A DNA stretch of 64,000 bases from Allium sativum (taxonomy: Eukaryota > Streptophyta > Magnoliopsida > Asparagales > Amaryllidaceae), in the NCBI GenBank assembly GCA_030737875.1, contig CM060915.1, positions 364,867,863 to 364,931,862 of the forward strand. The letters run 5' to 3'. Both the position numbers and the translations under genes were made by a program. Below are positions 11,124 through 23,453 of the stretch, piece after piece. The notes below the pieces were generated by a model. It had not been told where the DNA came from. It did no database searches and saw only the letters and a list, made by a program, of their open reading frames with translations. The stretch's first letter is position 1. Each line of letters begins with the position of its first letter.

Positions 11124-13200
11124 AATTTCCAAATCTCCTTCATTTGGTTTTAAGCAGATGTTTAAATAAACATCGCTATGCCAACACAAACCATTACGCT
11201 CATTAATTAAATACTTTTAACCATCCTTCACTATCAAACCTTACCATTCCTTAGTTAAGAAGGAAGTCAATCAAGTTGGGGTATAATTACCTCTCAGACT
11301 TTAACTGAACAACGTTTTAACTTTGAAATAGTCAAAGTTTATCCTTTAAATCTTTAACAAACTTCCTTACGTAACTCTCAGATTCTATTTACGAATTCAC
11401 TTCTTTATTGAAAACATTGATTATAACGCTAACGTTATAAACCCTACTTCTGAAATATCTAACTTAACATCTAACTTTTATTTCTTACTATGAATAATTA
11501 ACCTACTCTAATTTATTTACAAATAAATAAATCTTGGTTTAAAAACCGGAAAGTAAATAATACTTTCCCGAATTCGATATAATTGAATTCGACGTATAAC
11601 TCCCTTTCAAGTAATCTTTATTCGATAACTCCATTTCGAATAAACTATATTCGAAAATCCTCTTCGAATAACTATATTCGATAACTCCTTTCGATTAAAC
11701 TAAAATCGATAACTCCTTCGAATAACTTATACTCAATTAACACTCTTCGAATAACTAATATTCGATTAACACTTCGAATAACTAATATTCGATTAACTTA
11801 CTTCGAATAACATATATTCAATTAACTCTATTCAAATAAATTATATTCGATTCTCTCCCTTCGAATACTTATATTCGATAACTCTCTTCGAATAACTTAT
11901 ATTTGATTAACTCACTTCTAATAACTTATATTCGATTAACTTACTCTTTTGAATAACTTATATTCGACCTCTTTCTTTCGAATACGCTATATTCGATAAT
12001 CTCCTTTTGAATAACTTATATTCGATAATCTCACTTTCGAATAACTAAATTCGATTAACTCCTTTCGATTAAACTAACATCGATAACTCCTTTCAATTAA
12101 ACTATCATCGATTAACTCCTTTGGAATAACTAATATTCGACGAACTCTATTCGAATAATTAATTCGATTAACTCCTCTCAAATAACTAAATTTGATTAGC
12201 TCGACTCGACGAACCATATTCGATTAACTCGACTCGACGAACTTAACTCGACTAACTTAACTCGACTCGACTAACTCGACTCGACCAACTCGACTTGACT
12301 AACTCGACTCGACTAACTCGACTCGACTAACTTGGTTTGACTAACTCGATTCGATTAACTAGGCTCGACTAACTTGGTTCGAACCGCTTGATTCGACTAA
12401 CTTGGTTTGGTTAACCATACTCAATTAACTCAACTGGTTAACTCTAATAGATTACAAATACTTCCTTTCCTATTTGTCTATATTTATTTTATATAAATAT
12501 TTCCTTTATATAATTCTATTTATTTCTCAAATAATTCCCCTTTTTATCTTTATTTATTTTCTAAATAAATAATTCTTTTCAATTCTATTTGTAAATGTTT
12601 TACAAATCTTTCTCTTTCTATTTTATTTGTAAATGTTTTACAAATCTTTCTCTTTTTATTTTATTTGTAAATGTTTTACAAATCTTTCTTTTATGTCTAT
12701 CTATTTATTTTCTAAATAAATATCCTTTATAATATCTTATTTATTTTCAGAATAAATAATCTCTTTATACTTATATTTATTTTCCCAATAAATATTCCTC
12801 TTTATAAAACCCTTTTGATTTTATAAATAATTCCCTATTATAAAATCCCTTGATTTTATAAATAATTTCCCTTTAATCTTTATTCTATTTTCTAAATAGA
12901 TATTCCTTTATAAATTCTATTTACTTTATAAGTAAATATCTTTCTTAATACTTCTATTTACTTGCTAAGTAAATAATCGTTTTACACTTCTATTTACTTT
13001 CTAAGTAAATAATCGTTTTACACTTTTATTTACTTCCTAAGTAAATACTTCTATTACTTTATAAGTAGATAATCCTTTTTATAAAATTATTTGATTTTAT
13101 AAATAATTTGTTTATTAAATTCCTTTTTATAAAATCCTTTGATTTTATAAATATTCTATTTCAATACACAGTTTGAAATTTCCCTTTTCTATTCCAATAT
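11124..13200. repeat. TE2 LTR hairpin array with changing stems
   Basis: A run of short inverted repeats spaced about 25-45 bp. Examples: GATGTTTA/TAAACATC near 11160; TTATAACG/CGTTATAA at 11421-11440; many TTCGAATA/TATTCGA units of about 24-32 bp from 11620 to 12150; TCGATT/AATCGA variants; a CTCGACTAA block at about 12190-12400; three 38-bp-period units of ATTTGTAAA/TTTACAAAT (12587-12683); ATTTATTT/AAATAAAT; ATTTACTT/AAGTAAAT near 12920-13075; TCTATTT/AAATAGA near 12890. Stem sequence changes but pairing is retained. Non-coding. Confidence 0.8.
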
Positions 13201-15493
13201 ATTTTTGGTATTCAACAATACCAAATAACAGGACCAGTGTCATTATAATCAATCACAGATTATACATCACATCATATAACACAATATATGAAAACAAACA
13301 GTATTATAAATATTGAGGAATCCCGTTGGATCCCTCCAACCTGTTTTCCTACATCATAGATATTAAACAATACGAATATAAAATATTCTGATAAACAGAA
13401 TCAATATTTGATTAACGTTTTATATATATCGTTATCTATACTTTCAACCAACTAACTAGCAGTTCATACAAACAATCAACACACAACAATCAACAGATAA
13501 TTATCAGTTCTAAGAATACGTTATAAAAATATAATTGTTCGGAGTTAGTGAGTTTTACTCACATTGGACGATCATCGTTAATAACGATAACCATCACTTG
13601 ATTAAGACGGAAAATTTATTTTGCTATAAATTGTAACGAGCTCCCATCCACTCCCAGTTAGTTCCCTTGTGTAGGCGCCGTCCCTACGATCCCGACGGAT
13701 CTTGTTTCGTTGAATTCCGTTAACATATGGTGAAGTTACACACTACACAAGTTTGAATACAATTTAAAGTAATTAACTAAAATAACAATCTATCAATTAA
13801 CCTTAAATACCCTCCTTATCCGCTTATTCCACGCCAGCATCACCCATCCTCTTCTTCCCAGAAAACCCGCTCCTCACCTTCACCATTAACGAAAACTTCA
13901 ACCCCTTAATCCATCAGTTCTACTCCACTGATAATTAAACTAAAAACACCAAAATCATCTCCCTCGATCCCTCTATCTACTGCTGTCAGTAAGCTCCAAC
14001 TCGAGATCAATATTAGCATCGCGTTCAACAGCTAAGGCGTGCCATCCCCATATAGACACCGAACCCAATCACCATAAATTTCCCTAAATTTACCACGGCA
14101 GGTGCTAATCGCTACTCCAAAGTCGAATACACCCTCGGATTCCAACATTGATGCCTCTAGCTTCCACAAAACCCAACCCTAGTTCGTTCAAAACCAACGC
14201 TGCATAAAAACGACGAACACGAATGATGTTCGAACCCTTGGATATTGATACCAGATCGGAGAGGATTCTTCAAGGATCTCAAATAACCTAGTTTGGTGAT
14301 TTAAGGAATTTGTTTTGGTTTTCCTTCGATTTTCTTTCTTGCGTTTTTGTTGGAAAGTTTTGAAGAAGTGGCGGCTGAGAAAAAGGTAATATAGCGGGGA
14401 TGGGATTTTTGTGAGGCTGAAAAGGATGGTGCCTGGCCTTTTCTAGGCTTTAAAATTTTTTCTTTTCATTTTATTTTAGTTAATATCTTATTTATTTATC
14501 TTCTAAAAATTCGCATGATCACGCGTGATGTTCAAAAAGATCACGAAACTGGACATGCAGCTACAGTTCAACATTTTGGTCCTAACGAAACTGGTTTCGT
14601 CGAATTCCGACTCTGTTTGCTCACGCAGCGTATTTTTAAAGGTCAAATTATCGACTGTTTTTCACATTAAAATCCCATACGGCCACATAATGACTTCACG
14701 AAAACTGAAATCTAGCAATAATTTAATATTGTGGATCCAACAAAATTAGTTTCGTCGAATTCCGAGGTCGTTTGTAAAACTGGCTATTTTTACAGCTCTA
14801 AATAACCCTTTTAAATATATAAATATATTTAAAATATTTAAATTAAATATTTAAAAATAAAAATTATCGTATATTTTCATAGTGGAATACCATACAACTC
14901 CTATTGGATTTATAACTCGATATTTCAAAATTCCCAATTATATCGATATTCGATTTATATTAAAAATCCTCATATAATATAAATATATATTTATAAATTT
15001 CAAAGGAATTCCACAGCGACTTTTCTAAAATTTGATTTGGACATAAATCACAATCTACCCGACATAATCCCGATTTGCTCTTCCACTAGAAAAATATAAT
15101 TCACTAGCTCCTAACATTTCTTGTTTCATAGAAATCCGATTTAAAACGGCTTCTGTATATTCAATTAAAGTTCGAATCTCCAAATTGCGAACTGCCGCGC
15201 CATATCGAGCTCGATTATAATTATAATATAATTATACGCTCAAACTTCGTTTATATAATATATTCGTTAATATAATTCAACTCTAAACTGAATTATATCT
15301 TATAAATAATCCAATTCACACGATATTGTGAATTTCACCATTTTCGATTATTTCTGAATTATATATGTTATTTAATTATTATATTAATTAAACATTCAAA
15401 GTTATTTAATTAAACGGCCATTTAATTCTCTAAATCACTATTTAAATAATTAAATTAATTAATTATTATATCGCTAAAATACGGGACATTACA

Positions 15494-18285
15494 AGATGTC
15501 ATGCCTATAGTGATGCCTCTTCGTCGTATGGCGCCAACGGAGCAGCGAGAGCTCGGGATGCAAGTAAGTGATCTTTTGAAGAAGGGATTTATTCGAAGAA
15601 GTGTTTCCGAGTAGGGAGCACCAGTTGTATTTGCTACTAAGGCAGATGGTTCCCTTCGCTTATGTATGGACTACCGCGAGTTGAATAAGGTGACGAGGAA
15701 GAATAAGTATCCTCTTCCGCGAATAGACGATTTGTTTGATCAGTTGAATGGAGCAAGAGAGTTTTCCCAGTTAGATCTCATGACAAGTTTTCATTAGCTC
15801 CGAGTAGCAGCTGAGAGTATACCTAAAACTGCATTTCAGACACCGTCTGGATTCTATAAGTTGTTGATCATGCCATTTGGGTTGACCAATGCACCAGCAT
15901 ATTTTGTGGATCTTATGAATAAGGTATTCAGGGATCAATTGAATAAGTTTGTTCTTGTGTTCATAGACGATATCTTGGTTTACTCGAGGACAGAGGAAGA
16001 ACACAAGAAACATTTAAGGATAGTGATGGAGGTGTTGAGAAAACACCAATTGAAAGAAAAATTTTCTAAGTGTCACTTCTGGAGGAGGGAAGTGAGATTC
16101 TTAGGCCATATTGTTTCAGAGAATGGTATTGCCATGGACCTGCGAAGGTGGCTACGGTGCAAGATTGGTCTACGCCTAAGAATGCAGTTAGCTGGATATT
16201 ATCGTAAGTTTATCCAAGACTTCTCCAAGATAGCGACACCGTTAACTCAGTTGACCAAGAAGAATCAAGCTTTTGCTTGAGATGAAAAGTGTGAGAGCGC
16301 ATTCAAGAGTCTAAAGGAAAAGTTGACGTGTGCACTAGTGTTGGTTATTCCTAAGGGGAACAAAGAGATGACGATATATACGGATGACTGTGGTACCGGA
16401 CTAGGTGTTGTATTGATGCAAGGAGGTAGGGTTGTGGCTTATGCTAGTCGGCAACTGAAACCACATGAGAAAAGATATCCTACCAATGATTCAGAATTGG
16501 AAGCGATCATGTTTGCGTTAAAGATGTGGAGACACTATCTCTTGGGAGAAAGATTCGAGTTGTTTCCCGATCATAAGTAATTAAAGTACCATTTTTCTTA
16601 AAAGGATTTAATCTTCGTTAGCAAAGATGGTTAGAGTTCTTGGCTTCATATGATTTCAATATTGCATACACAACCGGGAAGTGCAATGCATTAGCTGATG
16701 CATTGAGTAGGAGACATGCCAGTTTGGGTGCTATGTTTATGGAATGGAAGCAACTGGAGTATATCGCGATATATGATTTCAGACCTAAGTGCGAATTGGA
16801 TCCAGAGATGTTAGCAAGTTTGACGATTAGACCGACTTTGATTGATCGGATCGACACCAGCCAGAGGGATGATCCTAATCTATTGGAAATCATCTCCAAA
16901 TTAGAGATGGGCTTCAATGGTAAGGAAATGAACAAGTATGGACTTAATCAAGAAGGATGGCCTTGAAAGAATGGGAGACTAGTTGTACCCAACATTAATG
17001 GATTGAGAGATGAAGTACTTAGAGAGTGTCATCACTCGAAACTGACTATACATCCTGGTGGTAACAAATGTATCGAGACATGAAGCAGACCAACTACTAG
17101 GAAGGGATGAAAAGAGACGTTGGGAAGTTTATATCCAGGTGCATGAACTGCCAGTTAGTTAAAGCCGAGAAAAAGAAGCCTAATGGTTATTTACAACCGT
17201 TGGAAATTCCCGAATGGAAATGGGAACAAGTCTCAATGGATTTCATCGATGGTTTACCAAGGACTAGATCGGGTCATGATAGCACTTGGGTGATTGTGAA
17301 TTGATTGACCAAGAGTGCAAGGTTTATACCGGTTAAGTCGAATAGAACGACAGCTAAGCTAGCAGAACTATATATGAAGTGGGTAGTGAGATTTCATGGA
17401 GTACCCAAAGGTATCGTGAGTGACCGAGATCCATTATTTACTAGTGGGTTTTGGAAGAGCTTACAAGAGGCTTTAGGGTCAGAATTACATCTCAGTACCG
17501 TGTACCATCCCCAAAGCGACGGTCAAACAGAGAGGGTGAATCATGTATTAGAGGGTCTCCTGAGAGCTTGTATATTGGATTTTGGAGGTTCATGGGATAA
17601 CCATTTGCATCTGGTTGTGTTCGCATATAATAATAGTTATCAGTCCAGTATTGGTATGGCTCCATTTGAAGCTTTGTACGGGATACCATGCAACTCACCA
17701 TCATGTTGGTTGGAAACCGGTGAGAAGTTCGTGCTTGGACCGGATGTAATAAGAGAAACTTCAGATAAGATCAAGGTTATTTAATAACGAATGAAGGCTA
17801 CCCAAGATAGGCAGAAGAGTTATGATGATAAGAGAAGAAGAGATTTGAAATTCTCCGTTGGAGACTTGGTATTCGTCAAGACTTCTCCTTTAAAGAATGT
17901 AATTCGATTTGGTAGGAGAGGCAAGTTAGCACTAAGGTTTGTTGGTCCATTCCCAGGTCTCGAACAAGTTAGGAATTTAGCATATAAAGTCGGATTGCCT
18001 GACAAGATGGCAGGAGTTCACGACATATTTCATGTTTCCTAGTTAAGGAAGTTCGTTCATGATTCTGATATGACTATTTCACCAGATCAGATGGATGATA
18101 TCGATGTAGAACCCGAGGCAATTGAAAGCCACAAGACGATTCGTATTGTTGGACACGATACGAAACAACTTCGAAGGAAGACGGTGGAACTAATCAAGGT
18201 CCAGTGGGGCGACAATGACAATGACTGTACTTGGGAAACCGAGGAGAACATAAGGAAGTCGTACCCAGAACTCTTTGTTTGGTAA
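15494..18285 (+). pseudogene. pol: TE4 pol: RT, RNase H, integrase, chromodomain (decayed)
   Basis: Domains in order. Reverse transcriptase, about 15500-16140, with [32 protein letters not shown] and the catalytic FIDDILVYS. RNase H, about 16360-16700, with [10 protein letters not shown] and ADALSRR. Integrase zinc finger, HHSKLTIH then CMNC, about 17025-17155. Integrase core, with Asp in VSMDFIDGLP, Asp in VSDRDPLF and Glu in DGQTERVN, about 17230-17540. Chromodomain, about 18140-18285, with KVQWGDND and TWETEENIRKSYPELF, typical of chromoviruses. It cannot be functional: stops at 15612-15614, 15795-15797, 16278-16280, 16578-16580, 16619-16621, 17302-17304 and 18040-18042, plus a frameshift near 16139 and a small deletion near 16185. 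The start is lost to TE2. Confidence 0.92.
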
Positions 18286-18442
18286 GATTTTAATCGCTAT
18301 ATAGTTAATCCCTTGTTAGTAAACCGCATGCTAGGATAGACTTGTTGTTTTGTTATGTATGTTTGATTGTTTGTAAATGGCTGATAGGCATGCGGGCCAC
18401 CATTGTTTGTTTTGGTTGAGGAATTTCGGAGGCGAAATTTCT

Positions 18443-18456
18443 TAAGGAGGGGAGAG
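18443..18456 (+). other. TE4 polypurine tract
   Basis: TTAAGGAGGGGAGAG-like purine run ending directly at the LTR start TGTAACGACCCGC. Just upstream is TTTCGGAGGCGAAATTT, the motif also kept at this place in TE2, TE7 and TE8. Confidence 0.8.
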
Positions 18457-19489
18457 TGTAACGACCCGCATTCAACGCATTGAAGGATCGTAGAATATTT
18501 ATTTCATTTTCATACGAGGTCGTATGGTCGTGTAACTTTGGGAAATGACTATTGGGGTCATTTCCCATGTTCACTATTTTTACCGAATTTTAAATGACCG
18601 TTTTACCCCTAGCGAATCTTGTTTCACCTATAACTTTTGATTGGTAAGGAGTTTTGATCTAAAACCACTTCCATTGGATTCAGATGATAGTTTAGCTTTC
18701 AGTAGAGTGGTCACATTAGTCAAACGGACTTACCGTTTGGGAGATATGGCTGAAATAAGGTTTGGAATGTGAAAAACAGCATAATTGGGCTTAACCGGGT
18801 GATTAGCAGCTAAGCCCATAACCCATTTCGGGATTTGGGTTATGGGAGGGCTGATAGGGTTTGGGAAATCATTTTTATTCATTTTTCTAACCGTCATTTA
18901 CCTTCTTCTAACCCTAGCAATGGCTTCCAACTCCCAAATCACCTTTTAATCACTTTATAATCGCATATTAAGCAAATCTACATCAAATTAAGGCGGATTA
19001 GCATCAAAATCGAGATACAGCCGCTGGAACACATTGGGAACCATGCCAAATCAATTAGAGTTTCAGATCTGAAATTTGTTTGTGGCTAAGGTGAGTGATT
19101 TGCACTTTTATTCACTAATTACAGCTAATTAAGGCTAATTAGTGATAATTAGCGAAATTATACATCATTAAAAAAATCTGGAAAAAATTGTAGAAATTCT
19201 TAAATATTATTTTAAGCCTATGTTAGAAATTTGGGTTAGTTTGGACATATTTTGCTAATCCTATTGTTAAATCATGGCTAAGGGGATTAATGGGAAATCA
19301 TGGTTTTGGGTATGTTTGATCCATATTAACATGTTGAATTATTGTTATAGTGTTTTTGGTTGATTATACATGTTGCTACTACTGTTTGGTATGATTTGTT
19401 ATTGCATAGAAAAGTTAGAATGGTCGAAAACGCTGTCGTATGGCATAAATAGCTCGCTAGAAAAGTTGCAGGAAATTGGTCAGACCCCC

Positions 19490-19800
19490 TCGATCGTGAA
19501 ACACCCCTACGAACCGACCCGCTCATGACCAGGGCAGCATGACCCGACCCACCCGTGAAGCATGTATCATGAACCAGAATGAAGAGCACGAACCATAATG
19601 AAGCATCATGGGCCGAGCATGATGCCACGAACCGGATCAGGACGGGGACCACGAGCCGACTTGGATAAAGACTCACGAACCAAGGTGCAGCATCACGACC
19701 TTGATGCTCATCACGAACCGCTCTCACGAGCCCGGAGCATTATCATGAGCTGCAGGGTGAGGACCACGACCCAGGTTGAAGTCACGAACCACGAGGAGTC
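19490..19800 (+). repeat. CACGAACC-word repeat tract in TE4 LTR
   Basis: A GC-richer stretch in which variants of CACGAACC, CATGACC and CACGAGCC recur every 15-35 bases. Frames of 97 codons (plus) and 133 codons (minus) open here only because stops are scarce; no protein family is recognised. Confidence 0.6.
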
Positions 19801-20015
19801 TGGAGTACTATGCACATGCGAACCGACTAGATGGAGACCGAAATGGGATGATGAACAAAACCCGAGATGCAAAGGTAGTCCAAATGGGTAGCCAGAACTT
19901 GTGATCCTGATGGAAAAAAATGAGTTAATTTCATGAGTTGGGCTTTGCTGCGGGACGCGTGCAAAGGGGTTATCGATATGTATAGCTTTAGTTCACCACA
20001 AAAAGAGGGATTAGC

Positions 20016-20199
20016 GGCTATGGATCAGCGCAGTGGGATCGTTAAGACTCCCAAGGGCAAGTGATCGTGGCATGGCTATGGATCAGTGCAATGGGACCAT
20101 TAGGACTCCTAAGGGCAAGGTGATTGTAGCAAGGGATTAATGGCTATGGGCCAGCGCAATGGGGTCATTAAGACCCCTAGGGCAAAGTGGTCGTAGAAA
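20016..20199 (+). repeat. Three tandem units of 58-68 bp in TE4 LTR
   Basis: Units start at 20016, 20074 and 20142, each beginning GGCTATGG and containing CAGYGCARTGGG, TTAAGACYCC or a variant, and AGGGCAA. Moderately diverged. Confidence 0.8.
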
Positions 20200-20935
20200 A
20201 GGATTTGGGTGATCAAAGTGGTGGATATTGTATGCTTTACGCAATGAGTGAGAGATGTGAGGATGATTGCTATGTTTGATGTTTACTATCACCATGACAT
20301 GCACACTTCCACTTTACACCTTATGTTAGTGTTACCTTAGTGTACTGTACATCTTGTTGTGCTAACTCTTTGGTTGCAGGTCCAGGTTCAAGTATTATTA
20401 TCTATACCTGTTATTGTTTTGTTTTATTGCTATCGCTCATACCAGACTTTTTTCTGATCCAGAGTTTTATGTCTCTTTTTATTACTCTAGGTGCTCCTAA
20501 ACGAGCAGACTAGAAACATGTTAGGTGGTATGCACGAGTAGCTATCCGGAGACGAGCAGGAGGCTTCCACGTACTATTTACATACATTCTCCCTGTGTTG
20601 TTGTTGGTCACTGCTTTGGGCGTTAGTAGTGTACCTTTCCTACTTTTCTTTAGAGACAATATTTTGAAGTTATAATAATGATGGTTTGGATCATAAGCTA
20701 TATTTTGGATTCCGCTGCTATGATGATTTAGTTTTCATCTTATGCACTATATCGCCTGTTTTATGTCAAGTTATGTTATTATTGTATTTTATCCTATGAG
20801 TTATGAGATATATTACAGGTTCTTTGATGATTCATCTTTCAAACCCTTTTCCTTTGACAACCGTCCCGTGCTAGTTGGACATTGGCACAACGCACTTCTA
20901 GGGAAGTGTCGGCTGGTGCGGGGCAGGCCGTCACA

Positions 20936-21930
20936 ATGGCCTACAAATCTTGGCGTCAATCTCCCTACAGATCCGAGGTGCACCACATTCCTCAAAGGTG
21001 ACACCTTAATAAAAAAACATGTCTCCTACTTCAAATTCAATGTCAATCCTTCTCTTGTCAACGTAAAATTTCTGCCTATCTTGAGTGGTCTTCATTCGTA
21101 TTCTAATAAGATCAGTCTTCTCGGACGTTTCCCTAACCATATCAAGTCCATGTAATAGTCTTTCTGTAGATTCCCACCAACAAGTTGGTGACCTACAGTG
21201 TCATCTGTACTATGCTTCGAAGGGTGCCATACCAATGCTAGCTTGATAACTGTTTTTGTAGGCAAACTCTACTAAAGGAAGATTCCCTTCCCAAGTCCCT
21301 CTGAAGTCTAGGATACACAGCCTCAAAAGATCTTCTAGAACTCTGTTCACTCTCTCCGTCTGTCCATCAGTCTGAGGATGATAAGCGGTGCTCAAACACA
21401 ACTATGTACCTAATGCTCCTTGCAAGCTTCTCCAAAATTCACTGGTGAAAATGGGGTTACAATCACTTACGAAGCTGGAAGGTACTCCATGATGACGGAT
21501 TATCTCATGAACGTAAATTGTTGCCAACCATGTTGCCGTCCTCTTGCTTTTAACTGGAATGAAATGAGCGCTCTTTGTAAGTCTATCCACCATAACCCAA
21601 ATACTGGTGTTGCCTTTCTTTGAGCTAGGCAAACCATCTATGACATCTATAGAGACACTCTCCCACTTCCACTGTGGAACCTCCAAAGGAAGAAGTAAAC
21701 CATCAGGCTTCTTTTGCTCAGCTTTAACTTGCTGACAAACTAAACATTGGGAAACAAACCCTGCCACATCTTTCTTCATCATAGCCCAAAAGAAAACCCT
21801 CTTCATATCCTTATACATCTTATCACAGCTGGATGAATAGCCATCTTAGAGTGATGGGCTTCTTCTAGGACTGTCTTCAACAAACTCCCACTTGGGGAAC
21901 ACAAAGCCTTCCATCTCATCGCAACCACCC
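20936..21930 (-). pseudogene. pol: TE5 integrase, broken by TE4
   Basis: On the minus strand: zinc-finger histidines in AHHSKMAIHP (about 21870), CLVCQQVKAE (about 21740), then the core with Asp in VSIDVIDGLP, Asp in VSDCNPIF (a Cys replaces the usual Arg or Asp) and Glu in TDGQTERVN (about 21355). The core is split by a stop near 21400. The GPY/F-like segment MSPLRNVVHLG and RFVG follows and stops exactly at the TE4 LTR boundary, so any chromodomain is outside the window. Confidence 0.88.
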
Positions 21931-22005
21931 TTTATTGTCAATGGAATATCTATTGAGGTAACTAGAAGTCTCCTCTTTACTGAGCCTATCCAAGATGTCT
22001 GAAAT

Positions 22006-23450
22006 CTATGGATCATCTCGCTGCGAAGCTCCTATCTGATCCATAAGAGTAGGTCGTATCTTTAGCGATGCAAACAAACTAGGCAATAACTCGGTAGAGG
22101 GTCTAAAGTCAAAAGTCGATATGAACTCCAAGCTTGTCCTTTCCATAAACAGAGGACTTAAGTCCATCCTATGCCTACTCAGTGCGTCTGCTACCACATT
22201 ACCCTTGCCAGGGGTATAAGCAATCTTGAAATCATAAGAAGATGGGAACTCCATCCACCTTTGCTGCCATAATTTAAGATCCTTCTACGAGAACAAGTAC
22301 TTGAGAGATTTATGATCGGTGTACAACTCGAACTTATCTCCGAGCAAATAATGACGCCACATCTTAAGTGGGAATATTATGGCAGCCAGCTCTAAATCAT
22401 GGGTAGGATAGTTCTTCTCATGAACCCTTAGTTGTCTACCCCTATAACACACTACCTTTCCCTCTTGCATCCGAACCGCACCAAGCTCTGTACCACATGC
22501 ATCAGTGTATACTATAAATATTTTGTTTCCATTGGGCAAGGTCAAGACTGGGGCTATTGTCAGAGCCCTCTTAAATCGTTGGAAAGAAATATCACAATCT
22601 ATATCCCATGAAAACGCCAAATTCTTATTCGTCATCCTGGTGAGTTGGGCTGATATCTTTGCGAAGTCCTTAATGAACTTCCTATAATAGCCTGCCAATC
22701 CAAGAAAGCTTCTCACCTCTGCTGCATTCTTAGGAATTTGCCAATCTTGAACGGCAACTACCTTTGCGAGATCTACTGCTGTGCCATCTTTGGAAACCAC
22801 ATGCCCTAGAAATATCACCTCTTTTCTCCAAAATGGCATTTGGAGAACTTTGCCTTAAGCTGATGCGCACGGAGAGTTTTCAAAACTTCTCTCAAATGTT
22901 GGGCATGCTCTTCCTCGTTCTTTGAGAAGATCAAGATATCATCAATAAAGACCATGACAAGTTTATTTAGAAACTCCTAAAATACCCTACTCATTAGATC
23001 AACAATATAGGCAGTGCATTCGTCAACCCAAAAGGCATAACTAGCCACTCAAAGAAACCATCTGGAGTCCTAAAAGCGATCTTATCTATACTGTCCTCAG
23101 CCACCCTCAACTGATGAAACCCCGTGGCCAAGTCTAACTAAGAGAATACCGTTGCACCAACAAGCTGGTCAAACATATCATCTATCCTCGGGAGTGGGTG
23201 CCTATTCTTCTTAGTGAGTTTATATAATTCTCTATAGTCCACACACAAGCAAGGCAAACTATCCGCCTTAGTCGTAAATACTACTGGAGCACCCCATTCA
23301 GATATGCTTCGCCTAATAAACCCTTTCCCAAGCAGCTCCCCTACTTGCTACTAAGCTCCCTCCTTTCCCTAGGATCCATATTACGCACAAGTAATGCAAC
23401 TGGCTTTGCACTATCCACCAAATATATACGAAAATCGATTTCACACCTTG
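22006..23450 (-). pseudogene. pol: TE5 reverse transcriptase and RNase H
   Basis: The minus strand shows [40 protein letters not shown] and catalytic [10 protein letters not shown] across about 23280-22900, with stops and a frameshift (for example in the LDLA segment and after FGLTNA). A longer uninterrupted stretch, 22839-22285, holds the connection and RNase H with [29 protein letters not shown] and [18 protein letters not shown]. It continues at 22254-22006 with [16 protein letters not shown]. This is a family-typical RT-RNase H that is not translatable as a whole. Confidence 0.9.
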
Positions 23451-23453
23451 GAG

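Larger units (their letters stand above)
2573..15493 (-). mobile_element. TE2: non-coding giant-LTR (LARD-like) element, interrupted
   Basis: Minus-strand element with a 5' LTR at 6302-15493 (about 6.03 kb after removing TE3), a 1.52-kb interior (4779-6301) and a 3' LTR of which only 2573-4778 is in the window. LTR ends are near-inverted: TGTAACGACCCG at 6302 and CGGGACATTACA at 15493. The shared LTR parts (2573-4778 and 13245-15493) are clearly homologous with scattered differences and one indel of about 50 bp, so it is older than TE7. It is inserted in TE4; agatg at 15494-15498 is the expected right target duplication, the left one being off the window. No coding domain was recognised. Confidence 0.75.
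6302..15493 (-). repeat. TE2 5' LTR, about 6.0 kb, split by TE3
   Basis: Starts TGTAACGACCCG next to the primer site and ends CGGGACATTACA against TE4. Removing TE3 and one target copy leaves about 6,031 bp. In element order (right to left): a U3 of about 1 kb with the duplicated TTTCGTCGAA-type motif (14573-14640, 14735-14795), a leader-like part, a hairpin array (13200 to 11124, continuing at 7962-7840), then the primer-proximal part. That last part shares the words GGTCAGTC, GGGACTGGT and GGACCACGCCG with TE7 and TE8, showing common ancestry. Confidence 0.75.
15494..20935 (+). mobile_element. TE4: Tekay-like chromovirus, 3' part
   Basis: Plus-strand Ty3-gypsy element entered in mid reverse transcriptase at 15494, because TE2 is inserted there. 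It carries the rest of pol, a polypurine tract and the 3' LTR. It is itself inserted in TE5: the LTR ends at 20935 and the TE5 integrase frame resumes on the other strand at 20936. The expected right target duplication is atggc (20936-20940); gag, protease and the 5' LTR are off the window. Confidence 0.82.
18457..20935 (+). repeat. TE4 3' LTR (2479 bp)
   Basis: Starts TGTAACGACCCGCA at 18457, right after the polypurine tract. Its end is placed at 20935, where GCGGGGCAGGCCGTCACA forms an imperfect inverted copy of the start and the TE5 frame resumes. It contains AAAACCACTTCCATTG (about 18662), also present in the TE7 and TE8 LTRs. Two repeat tracts lie inside, listed separately. Confidence 0.75.

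Noticed and set aside
2573..15493. 2573-4778 and 13245-15493 as the complete LTR pair of a 2.2-kb-LTR element with an 8.5-kb interior
   Set aside because: No primer site lies next to 13245, whereas a perfect one abuts an LTR start at 6302. The LTR therefore runs 6302-15493 and the left copy is cut by TE1.
15494..18285. Separate genes for each open stretch (RT, RNase H, integrase, chromodomain)
   Set aside because: They are consecutive pieces of one decayed pol frame split by stops and frameshifts.
19326..19891. Overlapping frames of 133 codons (minus) and 97 codons (plus) in the TE4 LTR
   Set aside because: They exist because the CACGAACC tract is stop-poor on both strands; no domain or codon signal.
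20811..20817. ATTACA at 20817 as the end of the TE4 LTR
   Set aside because: The end at 20935 has better inverted similarity to the LTR start and coincides with the point where the TE5 integrase frame resumes.
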